Shown in pieces: positions 27,581 through 36,222 of a DNA stretch of 64,000 nucleotides. Source of the DNA: Dyella lutea (GTDB lineage: Bacteria; Pseudomonadota; Gammaproteobacteria; Xanthomonadales; Rhodanobacteraceae); contig NZ_JAMZEK010000006.1 in assembly GCF_024158035.1 (NCBI RefSeq), forward strand, positions 1 through 64,000, given 5' to 3'. The number at the start of each line of letters is the position of its first letter. Position 1 is the stretch's first letter. A program made the position numbers and the translations under genes. The notes beneath the pieces are model-generated. The model made no database searches. It was not told where the DNA came from and saw nothing but the letters and a program-made list of their open reading frames with translations.

Positions 27581-28408
27581 CTAATCGTTGGCAGCCCACC
27601 CGAAATCCTGAAGCAAGAACGCCAGTGCGCTTACCGCCAGTTCCGCATCACTCCGTGAAACGGCACGTGTTCCGTGACTCGCCTCGCCGTTCGCCTTTGC
27701 GCGGGCGTGGAGCAGGCGGATCAAATCACCGGCGTCGGCTTGCGCCTTCATCTCCTGCTCTCTCAGATAGCGCACCAGCGGCCCAAGGTCGTTCGTACCC
27801 TCCGGACTCGACGCCGGATACCTCGCGCTGATGATGTAACAAGCGGCGTTTCGGCAAGCATCGATCGCAGCCTGAGGCGCCTGGATCGTCGCGGTCTCGA
27901 CGACGGCTTCGACAGCCGCATGCAAATCGTGCCGGCTGCCTGCCGGGATCGCCGAAACGATCAGCTCGGGCAGCACCCCAAGATGCGTTTTCGACTTGAG
28001 CGTGACGAAGCAGCCCTCCAAGCCGATGCGCTCCGAGAGAACCACAATCCAACGCGAGCTCGCTCCGCCGTCCCCCAGACTGACCTCAGCACCCAGCTTC
28101 GGGGGCACGTTCGCCGTGCAGTAGGCACGGTTTACGTTGAAGGTATTGGAAGGATTACTCGTGTCCCGATTGGGGAAGCGCGACACGCAATCCGCCGGCC
28201 ACCCATTCTTGTTGTTGTCTCGTTCGAACAATCTGCCACGTCGGATTCGCGTACTTGAATTGAAGTAGTCCTCGACGAAGAGCCGATCCGACGTCGGCAG
28301 CTCATCGACGATAGCGAAGGGAAGGATGATCGGCAGGCCCTGGACACGTCGCAACCATGCCTGCGTACCTTCGTACCAGAGCCCCTGTGCCTCGGCGATG
28401 TACTGCAT
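27581..28408 (-). CDS. Unknown protein in restriction locus with Abi_C-like C-terminus
   Basis: A 275-residue protein, no firm family. Residues 1-150 are alpha/beta with aromatic and charged runs and no known motif. The C-terminal about 100 residues are helical and end in the pattern ANGEASHGTR...ELAVSALAFLLQDF. This resembles the abortive-infection C-terminal (Abi_C/HEPN-like) layout, where a polar loop with HG precedes a final helix. Base composition is less GC-rich than in the flanking core genes. The ATG at 28408 overlaps the hsdS stop by one base; a GTG at 28411 is the alternative. Probably a defence accessory; function not demonstrated. Confidence 0.55.
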   Translation of the reverse strand: MQYIAEAQGLWYEGTQAWLRRVQGLPIILPFAIVDELPTSDRLFVEDYFNSSTRIRRGRLFERDNNKNGWPADCVSRFPNRDTSNPSNTFNVNRAYCTANVPPKLGAEVSLGDGGASSRWIVVLSERIGLEGCFVTLKSKTHLGVLPELIVSAIPAGSRHDLHAAVEAVVETATIQAPQAAIDACRNAACYIISARYPASSPEGTNDLGPLVRYLREQEMKAQADAGDLIRLLHARAKANGEASHGTRAVSRSDAELAVSALAFLLQDFGWAAND

Positions 28409-29754
28409 CACGCTGCGTTCCTCACGTCGATCTTGCCGGTGACGGCGGCGGAGATCAGGGCGCTGCGACGTTCTTTCAGAAGGGCTACAGCAGCAACCGC
28501 TCCCTGCGCCAGTGATTCATAACTACCAAGTAGGTTTTCAAGACAGCTGCTGATTTCAAGCTGCTCACCCGGCGGCGGGAACGGAACAGCAAGGCTGCGG
28601 ATCTGCTCAACGTTAATCCGCTTGAAGGTTGAGCCAATCATGAGCGCGTTCAATTGCTCAGAAACCACAGGCGATCGCAGGACGCATTGCATGTAATCGG
28701 GTGACGCGGCGCCACCAAGCCTGCGAAGCAGGCAGACATCCTGCCCCATCGCAAATTTCTCCACCGAGCTGGGCACCTGAGCCACCTCACCAACAGTTGC
28801 ATTGCGACTGAAAAGAAGATCACCTGCCCGTGGATCACGCCCACCCTCGATCAACTGCTCGAAGAAGCCCTCCGTGGTGCGCTTGGCGTCGGACAAGTCA
28901 ACGAAGCGAGACTGCACCTCGCGAATGCTGGCCAGTGGAATGCCATCCTCAGTGAACTCCGCTGTCAGATGCTTGCAATCGGTGACTGACCAAAAGCGCT
29001 TTAGCGGCCCAACCTCCCAATGCGCCGGCACTTCGCCCAGCCAGGGGATGCCGGAGTCCTTCATGGGGGCGTTGGGGTTGAGGCCGCGGGTGACTGCGTG
29101 GGAGATGGTGGCCTGACGCTTTTCGGCCAGCAGCGCCAGCAGCTTTTCCTGTTCGGCGATCAGGGCGTCGATCTTGGCGGTTTCGCGGTCGAGGAAGGTG
29201 GCGATGGCGCGCTGCTCTGCGCGATTTGGCAGCACCAACTGAAAATTTCCGATCTGTCCTTCGTTCAACGACGGAACAGCACCAGGATTTGCGATTAGAT
29301 CAAAGCGAACGAGATTCAGCGCATAGCTGACAAACGCAACGTCTGCGGCGTCGTCATCGACAACCAGTCCCATCATGTTGTTGTCGATGCACGCAGCTTC
29401 GCCAAGCCTCCGAATTCGCCCCAAAAGCAGTGCAGCACCCACCTTGGCAAAGACCAGCGCCCCCGATGGAAATATGTAGGCACCAAGGCGCTCTGCCGTA
29501 GCGCGAGAAATATTGTTTTCACTTCCCCAAAGTACGCCATCGCTGCCAGCACGACCCAGCGCATTCACCTTGTGGAACGGCAGCTCCTCGGCGTCGAGCC
29601 CCTGCTCGGCATGGGGAAAGCCTGCGCCCCCCTTCAACTTTCCCAATTGTTTGACCGGAGCAATGAGCCAATGAGCCGGAATCTCGCCTAGCCATGGCAC
29701 TCCGCTGTCCTTGTATTCCGGATAACGCGGCAAGCTCACGACCGCACCCCGCAC
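28408..29754 (-). CDS. hsdS: Type I restriction-modification specificity subunit (HsdS)
   Basis: A 448-residue subunit with two target-recognition domains (about 20-170 and 240-400). The second conserved helical spacer is AEQRAIATFLDRETAKIDAL and following residues; the C-terminal copy is represented by LKERRSALISAAVTGKID. The two halves start with near-identical segments, KDSGVPWLGEIPAHW and KDSGIPWLGEVPAHW, reflecting the internal duplication typical of HsdS. It sets the DNA sequence recognised by both methylation and cleavage complexes. The most upstream GTG is at 29754; GTG at 29739 is also possible. Unlike most loci it is 139 bases from hsdM rather than overlapping it. Confidence 0.93.
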   Translation of the reverse strand: MRGAVVSLPRYPEYKDSGVPWLGEIPAHWLIAPVKQLGKLKGGAGFPHAEQGLDAEELPFHKVNALGRAGSDGVLWGSENNISRATAERLGAYIFPSGALVFAKVGAALLLGRIRRLGEAACIDNNMMGLVVDDDAADVAFVSYALNLVRFDLIANPGAVPSLNEGQIGNFQLVLPNRAEQRAIATFLDRETAKIDALIAEQEKLLALLAEKRQATISHAVTRGLNPNAPMKDSGIPWLGEVPAHWEVGPLKRFWSVTDCKHLTAEFTEDGIPLASIREVQSRFVDLSDAKRTTEGFFEQLIEGGRDPRAGDLLFSRNATVGEVAQVPSSVEKFAMGQDVCLLRRLGGAASPDYMQCVLRSPVVSEQLNALMIGSTFKRINVEQIRSLAVPFPPPGEQLEISSCLENLLGSYESLAQGAVAAVALLKERRSALISAAVTGKIDVRNAA

Positions 29755-29769
29755 GAGCCGAGACGCTGG

Positions 29770-29789
29770 ATGCCAGCGTGCGCTGGCAT
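29770..29789. repeat. Short hairpin between hsdM and hsdS
   Basis: A perfect 8-bp stem (ATGCCAGC/GCTGGCAT) with loop GTGC lies in the 139-base gap between hsdM and hsdS. Similar TGCCAGC-type palindromes are common intergenic repeats in proteobacteria. It could weaken readthrough or translation from hsdM into hsdS. Confidence 0.55.
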
Positions 29790-29823
29790 GACTGTGAGGG
29801 GGATGGTGGCGGTCGTAATGGCG

Positions 29824-29884
29824 AGGGGGATGGGAAGCTGGGCGTGGGGGTGCGGGTGGGCGCGTTGGGGCTGGGGCGGGATGG
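29824..29884 (+). other. G-rich tract with G-quadruplex potential
   Basis: On the plus strand this stretch contains at least eight runs of three or more G separated by 1-7 bases, an unusually dense pattern even for this genome. Because hsdM/hsdS are read from the minus strand, the G-rich strand is their transcription template. It occupies most of the hsdM-hsdS gap. Confidence 0.6.
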
Positions 29885-29893
29885 GCCGCGCGA

Positions 29894-31732
29894 TCATTCG
29901 GCCAGCTCTCCCAGCATCGCCATGATCCGCGCCGAGACGGCCTTCAGTTCCTCGTCGATGTCATGCAGCGGGCGCGGTGGCTCGAATACGTAGAAGTGGC
30001 GGTTGAAGGGGATCTCATAGCCCACCTTGCTCTTGGCTTCGTCGATCCAGGCGTCGGGGGCATGCGGCAGCACTTCGCGATCGAAGTAGGCCTGGATGTC
30101 TTCACCCAGCGGTACGTTCTCGGTGTCGCGCAGGCTGCTGTCCGGCTGCGGCTGGCCTTTCTGTTTGCCCTTCTGGCCAAGCACCACCTTACCCTGCTCG
30201 TCGCGCAGCGGGCGCTCGACGGTGATGGTGGTATAGCCGAATTCCTGGTTGCGGAAGATGCGCGCCAGCGGCGCCACTTTCACCTTGCCGCCGGGCGGCG
30301 GCTCGGGGGCGAATTCGGCGGCGGCGATGATGCTGCGCTCCACTTCCTTGCCGTCGGCGTCGAACACAGTGGCGAGTTCCGCCTCCTGGAATTCGCCGAA
30401 CAGTTTGGTGATGGCGTCGATGTGCGCGTCGCTCATTTCCTTGCGCTTGGAGCCGAGGCTCTTGCGCATCTTCTGCCAGAAGCTTCCGGCGTCGATCAGC
30501 TGCACGGTGCCTTTGCGCCTCTGATCTTTCTTGTTGGAGACCACCCACACGTAGGTGGCGATGCCGGTGTTGTAGAACATGTCGGTGGGCAGGGCGACGA
30601 TGGCCTCCACCAGGTCGTTCTCCAGCAGGTAGCGGCGGATCTCGCTCTCGCCGCTGCCGGCGCCGCCGGTGAAGAGCGGCGAGCCGTTGAGTACGATGCC
30701 GAAGCGACTGCCGCCGTCCACCGCCGGGCGCATCTTGGACACCAGGTGCAGCAGGAACAGCATGGAGCCGTCGGACACGCGCGGCAGGCCAGGGCCGAAG
30801 CGGCCGTCGAAGCCCTTCTCCTCGTGCTCCTTGCGGATCGCCTTCTCGACCTTCTTCCACTCCACGCCGAACGGCGGGTTGGACAGCATGTAGTCGAACT
30901 TGCGCGCGGCATGGCCGTCGTCGCTGAGCGTGTTGCCGGGCACCATGTTGGTGACCTCCTGCCCGCGGATCAGCATGTCCGCCTTGCAGATGGCGTAGGA
31001 CTCGTCGTTGAGCTCCTGGCCATAGAGCGACAGGCGCGCCTCCGGGTTGTGGTCGCGCAGGAACTCGGCGGCCACCGAGAGCATGCCGCCGGTGCCGGCG
31101 GTGGGGTCGTAGATGGTGCGCACTACGTTGTTGCCGGGGGTGAGCACCTCGTCGTCCTCGATGAAGATGAGGTTGACCATCAGCCGGATGACTTCGCGCG
31201 GGGTGAAGTGCTCACCGGCGGTTTCGTTGGACAGCTCGGCGAACTTGCGGATCAGCTCCTCGAACACCAGGCCCATCTGCACGTTGTCCACCCGGTCCGG
31301 GTGCAGGTCGACGTTGGCGAACTTCTCGGTGACCAGGTACAGCAGGTCGGCCTTGGCCAGCCGGTTGACCTGGGTGGCGAAGTCGAAGCGCTCGAAGATC
31401 TCGCGCACCTCGGGCGAGAAGCCCTGCACGTAGCTGGTGAGGTTGGACTCGATGTGGTCCTGGTCGCCCATCAGCGTAGGCAGGTCCAGCTCGCAGGCGT
31501 TGTAGAACTTCACCCCGGACGCGCGACGAAGGAACTGGTCGGGATCAATTTCGGCCGCCTCGCGCTTCTTCTTTTCCGCCAGCACCTTGGCCTTGGTCGC
31601 CTCCAGCACGCAGTCCAGCCGGCGCAGCACGGTGAACGGCAGGATCACCCGGCCGTATTCGGATTGCTTGTAGTCGCCGCGCAGCAGGTCGGCGACCGAC
31701 CAGATGAGGGCAGAAAGGGAGGTTTGGTTCAT
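29894..31732 (-). CDS. hsdM: Type I restriction-modification methyltransferase subunit (HsdM)
   Basis: A 612-residue N6-adenine methyltransferase. An N-terminal HsdM_N helical domain (about 8-140) precedes the catalytic domain, with SAM motif I DPTAGTGG (209-216) and catalytic motif IV NPPF (285-288). With HsdS it forms the modification enzyme; with HsdR added it restricts. ATG at 31732 ([19 protein letters not shown]) is the conserved start. First of the hsd genes, about 100 bases downstream of hipA on the same strand. Confidence 0.96.
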   Translation of the reverse strand: MNQTSLSALIWSVADLLRGDYKQSEYGRVILPFTVLRRLDCVLEATKAKVLAEKKKREAAEIDPDQFLRRASGVKFYNACELDLPTLMGDQDHIESNLTSYVQGFSPEVREIFERFDFATQVNRLAKADLLYLVTEKFANVDLHPDRVDNVQMGLVFEELIRKFAELSNETAGEHFTPREVIRLMVNLIFIEDDEVLTPGNNVVRTIYDPTAGTGGMLSVAAEFLRDHNPEARLSLYGQELNDESYAICKADMLIRGQEVTNMVPGNTLSDDGHAARKFDYMLSNPPFGVEWKKVEKAIRKEHEEKGFDGRFGPGLPRVSDGSMLFLLHLVSKMRPAVDGGSRFGIVLNGSPLFTGGAGSGESEIRRYLLENDLVEAIVALPTDMFYNTGIATYVWVVSNKKDQRRKGTVQLIDAGSFWQKMRKSLGSKRKEMSDAHIDAITKLFGEFQEAELATVFDADGKEVERSIIAAAEFAPEPPPGGKVKVAPLARIFRNQEFGYTTITVERPLRDEQGKVVLGQKGKQKGQPQPDSSLRDTENVPLGEDIQAYFDREVLPHAPDAWIDEAKSKVGYEIPFNRHFYVFEPPRPLHDIDEELKAVSARIMAMLGELAE

Positions 31733-31835
31733 GGGTGACTGCTTGTGTGAAATAGCCGGCCAGAGCCGGCATGGAAGTGAAGGCGATGCACCATGGCGGT
31801 ATGGCGTCGCAACGACTGAGAGCGTTGGGGCGCGC

Positions 31836-33080
31836 TCATGCGCCCTCCAGCCGCGCCAGGTAGGCACGTCGCCGGGTAATGGTTGTGGAGAGGTGTCGTA
31901 GCAGAGGAGCATCCGCTTCGACGCCCAAGCCACCGGCCACGCCCGGCAGCTGCTGCTGCAAGGCGTCGGCCAACGAGAGCGCGCGCCGCCGCAACAAGGT
32001 GAGGTTGAGCCGGGCTTCGTCGCAGAGCTGCTGCCATTGGCGCTTCATCACCCAGCGCGGACGACGCTCGCCACCGATGGCCATGGCCAGCTTGTCGTCC
32101 AGTTCGGGCCAGTAGGCGGTGGACAGGAGGTCGTAGGCCGGGGCCAGACGCAGCTTTCCCTTCCGGTCGTAGAGCATGGCGATGTTCTTGGCGTGCGCGT
32201 CGGCGTTGCCGATCAGCATATTGAACAGCAGCCAGTCGACCAGTTGCAGGCGATCCCGCGCCGGCAGCGCGCTGTGGCGGTCGATGAGTGCGAACAGATC
32301 ACGGACACCCGGACCGCCTTCAATCTCGTATTTCTGGTCCGGCAGAACGCCGGCCAGCTGGCAAAAGTCGAGTTGATGCAGGCGATGGACGCGATCGCCG
32401 TCGATGACGCGGTCGTAGCGCTCCACGAGCAGCACCTGTTCGGGTTGCGCAACCAGCTGCACCGGCGCCGACGGCAAACCGACCGCCTGCGCCAGACGCA
32501 TGCACAGCGCCTCGTTGAGCACGGCATCGGGATACAGCTTTTCCGGCTGCAGTGCCGGCTTGAGGATGTGCGTGGACGCCGCACCGCCCGCCGGCAGGCT
32601 GAACTGGCCATCCGCGTAGCGCAGGGGAATCTTGTTCTGCGCGCCCGCCAGCGAGAGACGCAGATCGCCGTGACTCTGCAGCAGCGGGATGTTGTCGCGC
32701 AGGCGCTGCAGGTCCGCCGTCAGCTGATCCGGCGGGTACGGCTCGTAGGCAGGTTCGCGCTGCGGCTCGTCCGTTTCCGGGACCAGCTCGAAGGCACCCG
32801 CGCACTCTCGACCGAACGCCTCCAGCAGGCGGTACACGTTCCCGCGTGGAAGTCGCTGCAGCCTGCACAGGGTGTCGAGAACCGGCCCCTCCGGAAGCAG
32901 GTTGGCGAAGAAGAACAGCACCTCCTCGCCGATATGCGGATCGGCCCGTAGCGGCAGGCGTGGAGACAGCGGGAAGGTATGGGGTCGCCCCAGCCATGCG
33001 GCGTCGTAGGTGAACGCCAGTTCGCGCTCCCGGGCCTGCAGACGACCGACGATTTCCCCCGCATGCCGGACAGCAAGCAT
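31836..33080 (-). CDS. hipA: HipA-family Ser/Thr kinase toxin
   Basis: A 414-residue HipA kinase. The flexible glycine-rich/autophosphorylation loop is LSLAGAQNK (142-150, Ser143), the catalytic loop is NADAHAKN (292-299) and the metal-binding segment YDLLS (316-320), all intact. E. coli HipA phosphorylates glutamyl-tRNA synthetase and induces persistence; related HipA kinases hit other targets. The start overlaps the hipB stop by 4 bases (ATGA), as expected for an antitoxin-first operon. Position upstream of hsdM suggests a restriction-linked safeguard, by inference. Confidence 0.93.
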   Translation of the reverse strand: MLAVRHAGEIVGRLQARERELAFTYDAAWLGRPHTFPLSPRLPLRADPHIGEEVLFFFANLLPEGPVLDTLCRLQRLPRGNVYRLLEAFGRECAGAFELVPETDEPQREPAYEPYPPDQLTADLQRLRDNIPLLQSHGDLRLSLAGAQNKIPLRYADGQFSLPAGGAASTHILKPALQPEKLYPDAVLNEALCMRLAQAVGLPSAPVQLVAQPEQVLLVERYDRVIDGDRVHRLHQLDFCQLAGVLPDQKYEIEGGPGVRDLFALIDRHSALPARDRLQLVDWLLFNMLIGNADAHAKNIAMLYDRKGKLRLAPAYDLLSTAYWPELDDKLAMAIGGERRPRWVMKRQWQQLCDEARLNLTLLRRRALSLADALQQQLPGVAGGLGVEADAPLLRHLSTTITRRRAYLARLEGA

Positions 33081-33343
33081 CAGCCGCGCTCCTGCGGCAC
33101 GATGCGCAGCCCCAGCGCCTTGATCACCTGCAGCGCCTTGCCGAGACCCACGGTGCCGCGACCGTTCTCGATCGCGATGACGGTGTCGCGCCCGACCCCG
33201 GAGGCAAGGGCAAGCTGGTCCTGGGTCAGCTCGGCACCGATGCGCGCCGTACGCACGATCTCGCCCAGCGCCAGCGCATCCGGGTCGTCACCACGCCGGG
33301 CATGACCGCGCACCTTGGGCGAAAAGTTGGTCCTGGTCGACAT
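33080..33343 (-). CDS. hipB: HipB-family Xre antitoxin
   Basis: An 87-residue DNA-binding antitoxin. A helix-turn-helix of the Xre/Cro type spans about 27-80 (TQDQLALASGVGRDTVIAIENGRG). It binds HipA and represses the operon. The N-terminal 20 residues are basic and probably disordered. The start is the ATG at 33343, downstream of inverted repeats that look like its operator. Confidence 0.92.
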   Translation of the reverse strand: MSTRTNFSPKVRGHARRGDDPDALALGEIVRTARIGAELTQDQLALASGVGRDTVIAIENGRGTVGLGKALQVIKALGLRIVPQERG

Positions 33344-33372
33344 GGTGTGTTTGGGGCCCTTGAGATCGCCAT

Positions 33373-33392
33373 AAGTCGGCGAAGTCCGACTT
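33373..33392. promoter_or_regulatory. Candidate HipB operator
   Basis: AAGTCGG and CCGACTT form a perfect 7-bp inverted repeat with a 6-base spacer, 30-49 bases upstream of hipB. The same half-site, CCGACTT, recurs at 33435-33441, making a second partial site. Multiple symmetric sites upstream are usual for HipB autorepression. Confidence 0.6.
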
Positions 33393-33494
33393 TTAAGGAA
33401 TTCTCAGTGGAAAATCAAGGAAAGTTGAACTTGACCGACTTTCTTGATCACCAGGTTGCCACCGTTCCCGCTACTTCCGGTGCGACCCAGGCGC

Positions 33495-33511
33495 TGTAAC
33501 AAATCGTTACA
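33495..33511. repeat. Small inverted repeat TGTAAC/GTTACA
   Basis: A 6-bp perfect inverted repeat with a 5-base spacer lies between hipB and the purA-tail duplication. Possible regulator site; no evidence beyond symmetry. Confidence 0.35.
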
Positions 33512-33548
33512 TCGCCTGCCCTGCTTCAAGGCGCGCAAAGCAAACGCG

Positions 33549-33649
33549 CAAAGAAAAGCCCCGCATCGCGGGGCTTCTCTTCGTCACGCCGTGCCGGAAG
33601 CTCAGGCGAACAGGTCGCCCCAGACGATCGCAGCGGTACGATCACCTCC
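33549..33649 (-). pseudogene. Displaced 3' end of a purA gene with its terminator
   Basis: On the minus strand the bases just downstream of the effector gene read ...GDRTAAIVWGDLFA-stop, then TTCCGGCACGGCGTGACG and a GCCCCGC hairpin. This aligns with the true purA end ([14 protein letters not shown]-stop, its 3' flank and terminator at 38090-38155), in the same orientation. Identity is high over the hairpin and flank and lower in the coding part, as for a purA end from a diverged strain. It encodes no usable product; it marks the distal boundary of an insertion at purA. Confidence 0.8.
33551..33576 (-). terminator. Intrinsic terminator downstream of effector gene
   Basis: A 9-bp perfect stem (AAGCCCCGC/GCGGGGCTT, loop ATC) followed on the minus strand by TTTTC. 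It is the copied purA terminator and now ends the effector operon. Confidence 0.8.
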
Positions 33650-33654
33650 CAACG

Positions 33655-35754
33655 CTAGCGAGCCAGGCTCGGGCCAGAGGACGCTTGCTGCGAGGCTTGC
33701 ACCTGCATGGCTGCAACGGCTTGCGCTTGTCCTTGCTGCTGCGTGACCTGCTGGAACTGCTCCATCGCCTGCGGCCAGCGGGCAGCACTCTGCTCCATGG
33801 GGGTATTGGCGCTGGCGGTGGGGACCTGGGTGCGCAGGTCGAGCAAGTGGTCCTGCCGGCCCGGTGGCGTCTGCACCGCCCACAGCCGGGTGCCATCGTC
33901 CGAGAGCGCGATGCGGTCGATGCGTTGCAGGCCGTCGGCGCGCGCCTGCACGGCGAGCGACGAAGCCACCTGATCGCTGTGGATGTCGGGGGCGCGGCCG
34001 AGCGAACGGTCCAGCGCGTGCACGTGCTGCCGGGTCTGCTGGAAAAAGGCGTGGTCCGGATGCTGCGGGTCGTCCAGTCGCGTAGGCAAGGCCGGCTCGG
34101 GGGGATTGACCGGACGAGACGCTGGCGACTCGCGACAGCCGTGTCCCTGCGCCGCAGACAGCTTCGACGCCTCCATATCCCGGGTTTCACGGATTTCCGC
34201 CGCGACGTTGCCTTCGGCGGCGTGCCGTCCGAAGAGCATGCCGGGCGCGCTCCACTGGCCCTGCGCATCGCGGGTATAGCTGCGGCCATCGGAGGCCAAT
34301 ACCGTCCGATCCGCATCACGGAGGGTGGAAGCGACTGCCTCAGGCAGCGGCCCGAATGCAGACCAGCCGCGCTGTTCGTAAAGCGCGCGATAGGCCTCCG
34401 CCACACCTTGCGGTGAATTGGCGCGGTTGTGCGCGATGCTGCGCTCGGCCGCCTGGTCGAGTTCGGCGGCACGCTGGGGAGAGGCCACCTCGGTACCGCG
34501 CTCGACCACGCGCCCCACCACGCCGGTCACCACCGACCGCGTCCACTGCCCGCTCTCGGCCTGGCGCCTCCAGTCGTCGGCCTGGAGGCGGGCCGGGTCG
34601 GCGGCGTTGGCTGGCTGCCGGTACGGATCGGCCAGCTCGCTCGGTTGCGCCATGCGCAGTTCGGCCATGCGGGTGGATGCCTGGTAGTCCAGCCGGCTCT
34701 GCAGCGCCGCGTCCGCCACGGGGCCCTGCACGTCGCCGGGAAGCGGCGGCAGATCGGACACCCAGCCCTGCCCGGGGTGCGCCGGGTCGTAGCGCCAGGG
34801 CCGACCTTGCGGATCGTCCTGGTGGTAGATGCGGTAGTCGTCGAAAGCATTCACGAGCCTGTCGCCGCCGATCGCGCCAACCACCCCGCCCACCGCGCCG
34901 GTGACGAACGCACCCGGGCCGGATTCGATGCCGGCGAGCGTGCCAAGCCCGCCCAGGACCTCGGCCCCCGCCACCATGCCCAGCGTGCGACCGCCCAGAT
35001 GCAACATGCCGGACTGCGCGCCGGTGACGTTGCCCTGGCGAAGCAGATCGGTGGTGTGATCGACGGTGCTGGCGGTGTCCTCGATAACCGCAGCGGCACC
35101 GAGCACACCCAGGCCGCGGGCTAGCCCCGGCACTTCGCCTGCCCGCGCGACGGTCACCTCGGGCTTGGGCAGGTTGTCGACCGATTTGACGTAAACCGGC
35201 TCATGGAAGAGCTGGCGATTGGGCACCAGCGCCTGCTCGGCACCGCCCGGTTTGGTGACCAATCCGTCCAGCTCGGAGGTCGGCGCCACGGTACTGACGA
35301 ACACCTGCGTCGGCACCTTTGGCGTGATGCGATAGACGTCGTAGCGTGGCGCCTCGCTGGCTATCGGCAGGCCGTAGAACTCGGAGATGTTCCTACCCTG
35401 CGCTATCGCCGCCTCGGCTTCGGCGGCCTTGGCCCAGAACGGGGAGTGAGTGCTCGGCTGAGTGCCTGCCGGCACGAACTTCAGCAGGGTTTCGCCGGTG
35501 TCGAGCGTTTCCATGCTGGGGAGCTCGCGGCCGGACATGAGCTGCTCAACAGCACGATCGGTGATTTTTCTCGAGGGAGTGTCCGATGGAGCGGCCTCGC
35601 TGAGGCGCCACCAATACATCGCACCCTCATTGGTTTCCAGATAGTCGAGCGCCGATTGCAACGATACGCCATCCGGCTTGAACGTCTCGAACCTGGCTAT
35701 GGCATCCGAGTAACGCTGCTTGAGATGATCGTCCGTCATCCCATCCGCAGTCAT
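33655..35754 (-). CDS. X-T4SS effector with C-terminal XVIPCD domain, candidate antibacterial toxin
   Basis: A 699-residue multidomain effector. Residues about 560-672 form the XVIPCD secretion domain of Xanthomonadales type IV effectors: DDPQHPDHAFF, VHALDRSLGRAPD, GLQRIDRIALSDDG, AVQTPPGRQDHLLDLRT and NTPMEQSAARWPQAMEQF, then a Gln-rich tail. The middle (about 205-300) is a Gly/Ala-rich segment with glycine-zipper character. The N-terminal about 200 residues, including SPFW (104-107), YDVYRI (138-143) and VAPT (156-159), are the likely toxic domain; I cannot name its activity. No signal peptide, as expected for VirB/D4-type export. The start overlaps the last array gene (ATGA); ATG at 35739 is an alternative. 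Confidence 0.88.
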   Translation of the reverse strand: MTADGMTDDHLKQRYSDAIARFETFKPDGVSLQSALDYLETNEGAMYWWRLSEAAPSDTPSRKITDRAVEQLMSGRELPSMETLDTGETLLKFVPAGTQPSTHSPFWAKAAEAEAAIAQGRNISEFYGLPIASEAPRYDVYRITPKVPTQVFVSTVAPTSELDGLVTKPGGAEQALVPNRQLFHEPVYVKSVDNLPKPEVTVARAGEVPGLARGLGVLGAAAVIEDTASTVDHTTDLLRQGNVTGAQSGMLHLGGRTLGMVAGAEVLGGLGTLAGIESGPGAFVTGAVGGVVGAIGGDRLVNAFDDYRIYHQDDPQGRPWRYDPAHPGQGWVSDLPPLPGDVQGPVADAALQSRLDYQASTRMAELRMAQPSELADPYRQPANAADPARLQADDWRRQAESGQWTRSVVTGVVGRVVERGTEVASPQRAAELDQAAERSIAHNRANSPQGVAEAYRALYEQRGWSAFGPLPEAVASTLRDADRTVLASDGRSYTRDAQGQWSAPGMLFGRHAAEGNVAAEIRETRDMEASKLSAAQGHGCRESPASRPVNPPEPALPTRLDDPQHPDHAFFQQTRQHVHALDRSLGRAPDIHSDQVASSLAVQARADGLQRIDRIALSDDGTRLWAVQTPPGRQDHLLDLRTQVPTASANTPMEQSAARWPQAMEQFQQVTQQQGQAQAVAAMQVQASQQASSGPSLAR

Positions 35755-36101
35755 GACCGGGGCTCCTCGGTCTTCGCCTTGCGCATCGCATCCATGCGCG
35801 CATTGATTCGCTTTTCCTGCTCGGTCAGACCGCCACGCATTTCAATTGAAAAGCCAACGTATGCGTCGTCTACGTCGGGGTCCGTGAAATCGACATAGCG
35901 ACCGTCAGCAAAGTTGTAAGCACCGGGAATATCCCTCCTGTCCACGGGTTGCAGCACCCGACCTGCCTTGGCCTCATCAAGCAGGGGCTTAAGGGCGCGT
36001 AGAAGACTCTGCACATCCTCGCTGTCCGGATACTGTTTCAGCACCCACTCCAGGTGCTCGGCTGCTTCCTTGAGCTTTGCCGGGTCGATGGTCTGGGTCA
36101 T
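35751..36101 (-). CDS. Array paralogue 1, candidate immunity protein coupled to the effector
   Basis: A 116-residue soluble protein, one of five tandem paralogues. Shared plan: an N-terminal helical part (IDPAKLKEAAEHLEWVLKQYPDSEDV), a middle IPGAYNF.DGRYV block, then D.AY..F..E..GGLTE and a charged helical end. No signal peptide or membrane segment, so cytosolic. Its stop overlaps the effector start by 4 bases, meaning coupled translation, the usual arrangement for a cognate immunity gene. It is the paralogue with the most divergent middle and C-terminus (DRRDIPGAY, EEPRS). No known family recognised; role inferred from context. Confidence 0.72.
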   Translation of the reverse strand: MTQTIDPAKLKEAAEHLEWVLKQYPDSEDVQSLLRALKPLLDEAKAGRVLQPVDRRDIPGAYNFADGRYVDFTDPDVDDAYVGFSIEMRGGLTEQEKRINARMDAMRKAKTEEPRS

Positions 36102-36222
36102 GGCGCGCTGTCCTCAAGTAGCCGGAAAATTGGAACACAGGACTCTTTTACAGATAGTCCGTGTCGCGTGCGACATTCCTCCTCAGGGACAAGTCGCCAT
36201 ACGCACGCAGACACGGATGTAG
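36102..36222 (-). repeat. 121-bp spacer repeat, copy 1
   Basis: Intergenic spacer between array genes 2 and 1. It aligns over its whole length, without net gaps, with the spacer at 36583-36703 (shared blocks include GCTGTCCTC, AAATTGGA, TAGTCCG, ACGCACGCA and ATGTAGTCAG). Together with the gene on its right it forms one of two adjacent 481-bp tandem units. Confidence 0.75.

Noticed and set aside
33602-33883. Minus-strand open frame ending ...IVWGDLFA as a separate gene
   Set aside because: Its upstream part is an alternative frame inside the effector gene; only the last dozen or so codons match purA, so it is a displaced purA end.
35154-35754. Assigning the effector head to the TNT/NAD-glycohydrolase or ART family
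   Set aside because: Only loose motif-order similarity; no conserved catalytic residues could be confirmed by eye.
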